The notes under the pieces: generated by a model
Told to the model about the DNA's origin: nothing
What the model saw: only the letters and a program-made list of their open reading frames with translations
The model's database searches: none
DNA from: Beta vulgaris subsp. vulgaris
Taxonomy: Eukaryota; Streptophyta; Magnoliopsida; Caryophyllales; Amaranthaceae
Length of the DNA stretch: 64,000 nt
Assembly (NCBI RefSeq): GCF_026745355.1
Contig: NC_079203.1
Span: 36,178,875 to 36,242,874, forward strand
Direction: 5' to 3'
Position numbers and translations under genes: made by a program
Part shown: positions 57,828-64,000 of the stretch, in pieces
How positions within the stretch are numbered: position 1 is the stretch's first letter
How the letters are laid out: every line of letters begins with the position of its first letter

Positions 57828-59185
57828 AGAGATCAAGAATTTATAGTCTCTTAATTCCTATATATATTAAAAGAACTCATACCTTGACAAATTCCCAAAT
57901 TTTATCCTTATCAAGGACCTTATGCCAATTAAGTTTGTTCAATGGAGCAAGACTACAATTACGAGCTAAAGTGCCTAGAAATCTTGAAAATTTATCTAAA
58001 GTCTTCTTATCAGGACCAATAGGCTTCCCCAGGCCATTTCATTCAAAATTATGGGCTTACGATCATCTATTGTCCATTCGTGGACATCTTTGCACATAGT
58101 TAGTCCTATAGTTCGCTTCACTTTTGACAATGCTATAAAGAAACAAGCAAAGGCAATAATTAGAAAATGTATCTTTCTAACTTTGTAGAAAATCAAAATT
58201 ATAAGCTTTAAAATGCTAGGATTAGTGACCATTACTACTACTTTCATCAATACCACCTTGAACATCATCATTACCACCTTCAGCATCATCATCATCTGAT
58301 ATATGTCTTGATTCCAAGTCATCTGAGTTCATGCTATTTTCATTTTCTTCCTCTAAGACATGTTGGAAATGATTTGCTTTTGAAAATCTCTCCAATTGGG
58401 AACCGACCATTTGATATTTTAGGTCTTTCAAAACATTTGACTGAGTATTAGCTTTTCGCAGAAATACCTCATTTTGTTTCTCTCTCACTTCCTTTCCCTT
58501 TAAATGTGTTTTCATCTTAATGTAATCACTGAGTGAGCCGGGAGCAACCATTGCTTACTATGCCCCATCTTTGTTTTGTGACCACGTTCAACCTCTTTCT
58601 GATGTTGGATTTGGAGTGCTAGTTGTTTATGGGCACTAGACTTGCTCACCCTTTCCTCAGAATTCACTACTACACTTAGGCCTAATAATATGTTGCTGCT
58701 GAGACTGAGTTAGAACTCTTCGTTGCATCCCTTTCTCTAAGTGTTCTTTCTGAGTGTTTGGATAGCGCATCTTAGTTTGAGCTGCCATTGACATCGACGA
58801 AACATTTGTCTTCTCTTTCATCTTACTAGGTTCTTTTCCTTGAACCGCCGAAACCTTAAAAAATACGAAAGATAAATATGATTAAACCATAGCGGTAATG
58901 TTAATAATTATAAACCACAACATTTATGAATTAAAGAAATACCTTCTTTGAGCCGGTCCTCAGGTTTATAGTTTTTCTCCTTAACTCCACGCCATTCTCG
59001 TCACTCAATTGGTTCTCCTCGTTACTAGGTGTGTACTCATCAGTGCCTTCGACCACCTTCTTAGATTTCTTTTTAATTTTCTTCGGGTGAAATAATTCAT
59101 TAGCCATTGTAGTAACTCCCATTTCCTTCATTTTCATTTTGTTATGTGCTATCCTCATTTCTCTTATCTTTTCATAATCTGCCAT
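56230..59185 (-). pseudogene. CACTA accessory transposase (Transposase_24/TNPA-like), multi-exon, frameshifted
   Basis: The minus-strand gene begins MADYEKIREMRIAHNKMKMK at 59185. Exon 1 is 58943-59185, exon 2 starts about 58854, and the last exons end at 56649 and 56230-56259 (DDGNNGGLE, stop). The core carries the Transposase_24 blocks: KRTIGLTMCKDVHEWTIDDR, then KPIGPDKKTLDKFSRFLGTL in a shifted frame, ARNCSLAPLNKLNWHKV, and in the next exon VEKLWRRHKSIIVKKKHF and PEAYFKELLDYWK. A later exon shows HTMGPVSFARKEHEL. A one-base deletion near 58030 (AWG to KPIGP) and frame changes near 58560-58680 break it. Proteins of this type bind subterminal repeats of the element. Confidence 0.78.
57766..57822. 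repeat. (TA)n microsatellite in a transposase intron
   Basis: An uninterrupted run of nearly 30 TA units between two exons of the Transposase_24-like gene. It lies close to the 3' splice site of the exon ending in the KFIISEEGKDY segment. Confidence 0.9.
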
Positions 59186-60676
59186 ATCGATCTTACTTCC
59201 TACAAAAAAGAAATTGATCATCATTGTTACAGTACCTACACTTCTCTTATGTTTTGTGCACAGAACCCCCTGCACTAACCCCCCCTGTATAACCTGCCAG
59301 CCAATCCCCCTGCACAACCTGCCAGCCAGCCCCCCTACTAAGAACCCCCCTGCAAGTCCTCAGGTTAAAACCTAAAAGTCTTCGTCTGCGTGAGTCTATC
59401 TGATGATTTTTATCATTCTGTTCCCCCGTCGTTGCAGTACACACAGATAGATAACTAATACATACTGTTGATGAATATTGACCAGTGGTGTTCTGTATCT
59501 TCCCACCTTACTTTTGGTCAGAGCAGAAGAGGAAACAAAATATATCAAGATACATATTAAAATGGTAAAATCAAGATACATATTGAATTTTCTAAGTTTT
59601 AAGAGCAGAAGAGGAAAAGAAAAAGCACACTTTGATTGAACAATAGATCATTATGGAGCAGTTCCACTTCCTCTCTTCTTTACAACATTTCTCTATTTCT
59701 CAATCTCACAAAAAGCATGCACCAAGGCTTCTCTACCTATTATAACAATCCCTCATCTCTAGATCCTAAAATGCTCGTTTTATACTTTTGACTTTTGAGG
59801 ATGACCTTCAAGCAAAATATGTACCTAATTTACAGAAAGACCAACAAATATAATGATTCAATGCAACCTCCTTTCTAGATCAAAGTATAACTAGCCACTA
59901 GGTGATATAGCCAGTATTGAAACAAATTATGTAAATCCACATCCCCATCGCCAACCGTATCAGAGTCGTTAATAGGGCCTACACTTCAAAATTCTTAAGA
60001 AGTGGTTCCCAGAATATTGAATCTATGATTAAATTTTAAACAGGAAACCTACAAAGATAATTAACAGAGTAGAATAAGCAGGAACATTCTAGTTTCAAAA
60101 TTTGAAGAATTCAAACAGCCTTCACATCACCCCCCCAGCGCATGTTAAGCTAAGCTAAAAAAGACTAAGTCTCAGAATACATTTACCTTTTTTTCGTTTG
60201 TTCTCTGATTCACCCTTTGTCTCTCTGTTGTCGTCCCAGATTTTCTTACACAACTGCAAATCATGAAAGTAAGGTTAGCATTCTTCCCACAAGATAACCT
60301 ATTGCAGTTCTAAAGTTTTAAATTAACTTCTAAGGAAATAAAAAAGACAACTAGAAGTTCAAACATATCTAAGCAACAAACATTCTTACCCTTAAAGCAA
60401 AATCGAAAGTTATAGTTAAATCTTACCAGATGAAAGTGTAAAAACCATGCTAAATCATCACCACAACAATAAACGTTATTACTCAAGTATTCCGCATAAA
60501 CAAATCATACAAAATATAAAAACCTTTATATAGTAATAGTATCGCAAGTAATAAAGACATAATCTAAATCCTTGAAAGAACAGTAAAAGTATTTATTGTT
60601 TTCTTTCCACTAAAAGTACGCATGAAATTTAATGACGTTTATAACCATTCTAGCCAGGTTAATACACTAAGGCAAG
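59186..60676. other. Spacer between the two CACTA genes
   Basis: No coding sequence is supported. A C-rich tandem-like stretch at 59265-59355 repeats ACCTGCCAGCCA and CCCCCTGCA blocks three to four times. The rest is AT-rich, with splice-like remnants near 60190-60260 that could be lost exons. Confidence 0.45.
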
Positions 60677-61369
60677 TCAACTCAAGGGTTCCATCCAATC
60701 CCAATCTGTCTCATCTACATCAGAATTGTTTTTGTGGCTCTCAATGCATGGTTCATTATTCTTGGTTTTCTGATGAACTTCAACTCGGTCCAATGCATCA
60801 CCTCTACACCAAGTTATATCATCATCATCTACTGTAGCAAGATTTAAATCCTCAAGAGGTTTCCGAACTTTACTCAAATATGTATCTTCACATTGCCCCA
60901 CAACATTAAAGAAGTCTCTAGGCAACTTTCGGTTCACATAGTGCCAATCTTCCTCAATACCATCTTCTAAATAGAAAACTTGTTGAACCTGTGATGCCAA
61001 GACAAAAGGATCATCCATTGAACACAATCTCTTGAAGTTTACACGAATCATGCCATAGTTGTCTGTTTCCACATGAAACCAATCACATCTGAACAAGACG
61101 ACGCTAAATGCACTCCAATAATCTATCTCAATTATTTCTTTTATTTTCCCATAATAGGTGACATTACCAAGAATGGGATTGCGATCCTTGCTACTAGCAA
61201 AGCTTGGAGTTAAAGCTGTCAACGAGACCCCACTATTTTGGGTTTTACACTTCTCATCATGCTCACTACTGTAAAACTTATAGCCATTGCAAAAATATCT
61301 GGTGTATCTCCTTGCAATAGTTGAAGGACCCAAGGACAACCACTTAATATGATAAAGATCAAAACCAAC
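60677..61369 (-). pseudogene. C-terminal part (DUF4216) of a CACTA TNPD-type transposase, truncated
   Basis: A minus-strand frame open from 61369 to the stop at 60677. Conserved DUF4216 blocks are KTQNSGVSL, FASSKDRNPILGNVTYYGKI, EIDYWSAFSVVLFRCDWFHV, DDPFVLASQVQQVFYLEDGI and DWHYVNRKLPRDFFNV, followed by an acidic tail ending DETDWDWMEPLS. The frame is undamaged over this exon but stops at the insertion boundary 61370, so the TNP2 catalytic part is missing from the window. Confidence 0.85.
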
Positions 61370-61370
61370 G

Positions 61371-63994
61371 CACTACTACATTTAAAGCCTAATGCAACGC
61401 CTAAAATCCATTGCATTAGGGACAAATACCATTGCAGTAGGCCTAAGGCAACGACTCCCAACCATTGCATTTGAAGGCGTTGCTATAGGTCTAATGCAAC
61501 GACCTTTTGGACCTATTGCAACGGCTACCACAAAGCCGTTGTAATAGGTGTAAAGAGCCGTTACGTCATCTATAAGGTCTGTTGCAACGCCTCTATATCT
61601 ATTGCAATGCCATTCGATAGCTATTGCAACGACCCTAATATTCATATTGTGTCCCATTTTTGCTTCTATAGCAATGACTCCCTAAATATTGCAACACTAT
61701 AATATAGCTATTGCAACGCCTTTATGACGAATATTATGCCATTTTAACACCTATTGCAACACCTCTATAGCCAATGCAATTGGAATACTGTAATAGCCTA
61801 GTAGTAGTAATAGATTAATATATATAAAACTATATATTTATAAATTTAATTTGAAATTTTATATCCTAAAGAAAATTTATGTATACATTATTCATGCCAA
61901 TGGGAAAACTTACAAAATATATTATTATACGTCTATTAACTAATAATTAAACAAAATTCACAATAGAACTTCTACATCATACTAAAAGGCTCTAATAAAT
62001 CATTCTGGATCCAAAGTGCTTCCATGCCTTCCAATTAACAAGCACCTAGTTTATTGAACATAGTGTTCCATTTCTTGTTTTGGGACCACCTACAAATTCA
62101 AACATATATAATTAAATTAATAAAAAATCAAACATTTCTAATTGATTACCAAACATAGAGTTTAAATAATAGATAAATATATTCAGGGCATATCACAAGC
62201 TGAGCATCATCAAATAGTTTAACAAAAATTAACTTCCCTATCTACTTGGATTCCTTCATCATAGCAGATTCAAAGATAAAAAAGACTATTACCTATAGTT
62301 ACATGCTGACTAAATCTGAAATAAACTATCACCTTAATTTGACCAAGCTCAGCAAATATAGGAATGCGTATATAATAAAAAAAACACCCATTATCTTAAT
62401 CACAATAGATCAAAGCTTAGCTTTTAGCTTCATTTGGCATCCATAAGAGTTACTTGTAGAGAATTAAAATATACAGATTTAAGTTAGTTTAAGATCGATG
62501 GACTAAGCAAGGAGTCATCACCCTTATAAAAGAGCATCTTTGCACATTTTCAGACCACCCTTATCCCTTATTTGAGTGACAAGGAGGAAAGCATATCATA
62601 TAATAGCTTAACAATTAAAACATTGTTCTCAAAAAAAAAAAAAAAAAAATTGAAGTTGAGTAGCAAAGAGGAAATGACATCATATACGAGAAGAACCACA
62701 AACGCGAGAGACTCTGATATCAACCAATGTAGTCATATCTAACTCTTAGTTCTTATGTTCGTTTATGCACTTCGTCTGCCAAAAGAAATTATGGTCTGCC
62801 AAATCTAAAATACCAAAATTGCAGTTGTCAAATTATCCATAAAACCTCAAGTCTCAGACCTAATTCCACATTATACATCGCACATATATGATACATCATA
62901 CATAAGTAAAATAACCCAAACGATTTATAGAGCATGCTTATCATCATAATAGTGGCTACCATAACATATAATAGACATATTATTATTTATTCTTTTTGTA
63001 TGCTTGTGTGTCAGACATATTATACCAAAAGCTATGAGAAGTTTGTAATAAATGTCAGTCATCTCATACGAATTTTTAATAACAATTTCTTGTCTCTAAG
63101 ATGAACCAAATTATTAATAGTAATATGAAATGGTATAATTACCTACATAGTAGCTTGTCTGGCATTATTATTATCAGTCGTTTCCCTCTCAAATTATTCT
63201 TGTTCTCCTTATAGTCTGATTTGAAGTAATCATCTTCGTCTGAAAATACAAATGAAGAGCTTTGATTTATTAAAAAAGAGTTACTGAAAAATAAAAAATG
63301 TACACTACAATTATTAGAGTATTTAACAAAAATCATAGAATTTCCAGAAGTACATAATGTTTTCAACAATTAAAATGGAAAATGAATGCATTTTTAATTT
63401 ACATTCCACATCAGCACTAACTCAAAAGGATACAAGCCTGAAGGTGGGAATGTTCTGTTTTTAATAGAGATGCTTCTAAATGGCCGTGTCATATTGAGGT
63501 CTTAATAAGCTAGAGAAGCATATGATAATTACAGGTGATGAGAAGATGGAGCTGGCTTTAGGCTCTAATGCATAATGCATACATAGAAATGGTGTTCGTA
63601 TAAGATTGAATTTCAGTTTATACTGTTCTGAGTCGTATAAGAATGACATCCTTACATTTTGCAGGAGATGAGCTTGGATAGATAGAGATACATGTGTTGA
63701 GATTTGAGATGGAAGTACCGAAATTTCATTCTCTCTCTATATATATATCTCCCTCTTCCCCTTTTCTTTTTCTTATTAGAACTTTCTTTCTCTTTCCTAA
63801 CCTAAGGGAAATTAATATTGGGCTTTTGGTGTATGAGGGGTCGTATTTGAAATTTTTGGGAAATTTATGGCGGGACATGGCACATGACTAGTACTACCGT
63901 TGCAATTTCTCTACCAAGTACCAATTGCAAAGCTGCGACAACCTAATGCAACGCTTAGTGCAAAACCGTTGCAACAACTATACTTCTAGCGTGA
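61371..63994. mobile_element. CACTA-like element with GCAACG subterminal repeats
   Basis: The left end CACTACTACATTTAAAGCC at 61371 interrupts the DUF4216 frame. Over the next 430 bp there are more than ten (A)TTGCAACG/CGTTGCAAT-type motifs in both orientations. The same motifs reappear at 63898-63980 before TTCTAGCGTG, whose complement CACGCTAGAAGT could be the other terminus. Alternatively a small element ends at about 61806 with CTAGTAGTAGT. Flanking bases (ACG, ATA) do not match, so the extent is uncertain. No transposase is inside. Confidence 0.55.
61810..63890. other. AT-rich interior, no supported gene
   Basis: No recognised protein or RNA. A poly(A) run sits at 62632-62650. Near 63640-63720 there is a TTGCAG acceptor-like site and a short open frame (63694-63891) with no known similarity. 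Confidence 0.4.
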
Positions 63995-64000
63995 TATCAT

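Larger units (their letters stand above)
55488..61370 (-). mobile_element. Decayed autonomous-type CACTA element, minus strand
   Basis: The 3' end region 55490-55880 is packed with AAGTGTTAC/GTAACACTTT motifs in both orientations, typical CACTA subterminal repeats. Upstream on the minus strand come a Transposase_24-type gene (56230-59185) and then the C-terminal part of a TNPD-type transposase (60677-61369), the usual CACTA gene order. The transposase is cut at 61370 by another CACTA-like terminus. The remainder presumably lies beyond 64000. Confidence 0.83.

Noticed and set aside
57731..58099. Plus-strand open frame of 122 codons
   Set aside because: Starts through a (TA)n microsatellite and runs antisense to transposase exons.

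Overview
This window looks like a TE-dense region of a eudicot nuclear genome. It is AT-rich, with spliced plant genes, plant-type LTR retrotransposons (Athila and Tat/Retand lineages), a plant L1-type LINE with a DUF4283/zinc-knuckle ORF1, CACTA elements, MULEs, Stowaway- and Tourist-like MITEs, a hAT element and a tRNA-derived SINE. The repeat mix would suit Caryophyllales, but the sequence alone does not fix the species. Only two convincing intact host genes are visible: a two-exon UGT86A-like UDP-glycosyltransferase (minus strand, 6067-10329) and a three-exon heavy-metal-associated isoprenylated protein, HIPP (plus strand, 25118-25945). Both have transposons in their introns.

Layout. 1-1952: 5' part of a minus-strand CACTA element with a broken transposase N-terminus. 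1953-6060: old repeat-derived sequence with a Stowaway-like MITE. 6067-10329: the UGT, whose 2.8 kb intron holds a TIR element and a small MITE. 11454-11774: second copy of the same Stowaway family. 13032-18849: decayed Tat/Retand LTR element with a 1.25 kb internal tandem duplication and a hAT insertion, cut by a CACTA terminus at 18850. About 19485-24110: broken LINE. 25118-25945: the HIPP gene, with a SINE in intron 2. 26509-27611: Pack-MULE carrying part of an importin-4-like gene plus an inverted minisatellite. 27847-30176: TIR element with a nested long-TIR MULE. 30418-31480: large Stowaway-like MITE. About 34-39.9 kb: sequence ending in a CACTA terminus and containing intron-bearing minus-strand fragments of an eIF5A gene and a pectin acetylesterase gene. 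39.9-49.7 kb: Athila-like element 1, with Tourist-like elements in its LTR and a 2.55 kb solo LTR in its gag. 49667-53807: Athila-like element 2, inserted in the RNase H region of element 1. 53808-64000: CACTA elements inserted in element 2, including a decayed autonomous-type CACTA on the minus strand.

The region is best read as a nest of insertions. Order can be inferred from which element breaks which: Athila 1, then Athila 2 inside its RNase H domain, then CACTA sequence inside the Athila 2 polyprotein, then a further CACTA-like terminus inside the CACTA transposase. None of the transposon coding regions is intact. The most interesting content is gene capture by DNA transposons (importin-4, eIF5A and pectin acetylesterase fragments) and the retroelement tandem duplication whose two copies share the same premature stops. 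All calls come from reading the sequence; no database search was run.
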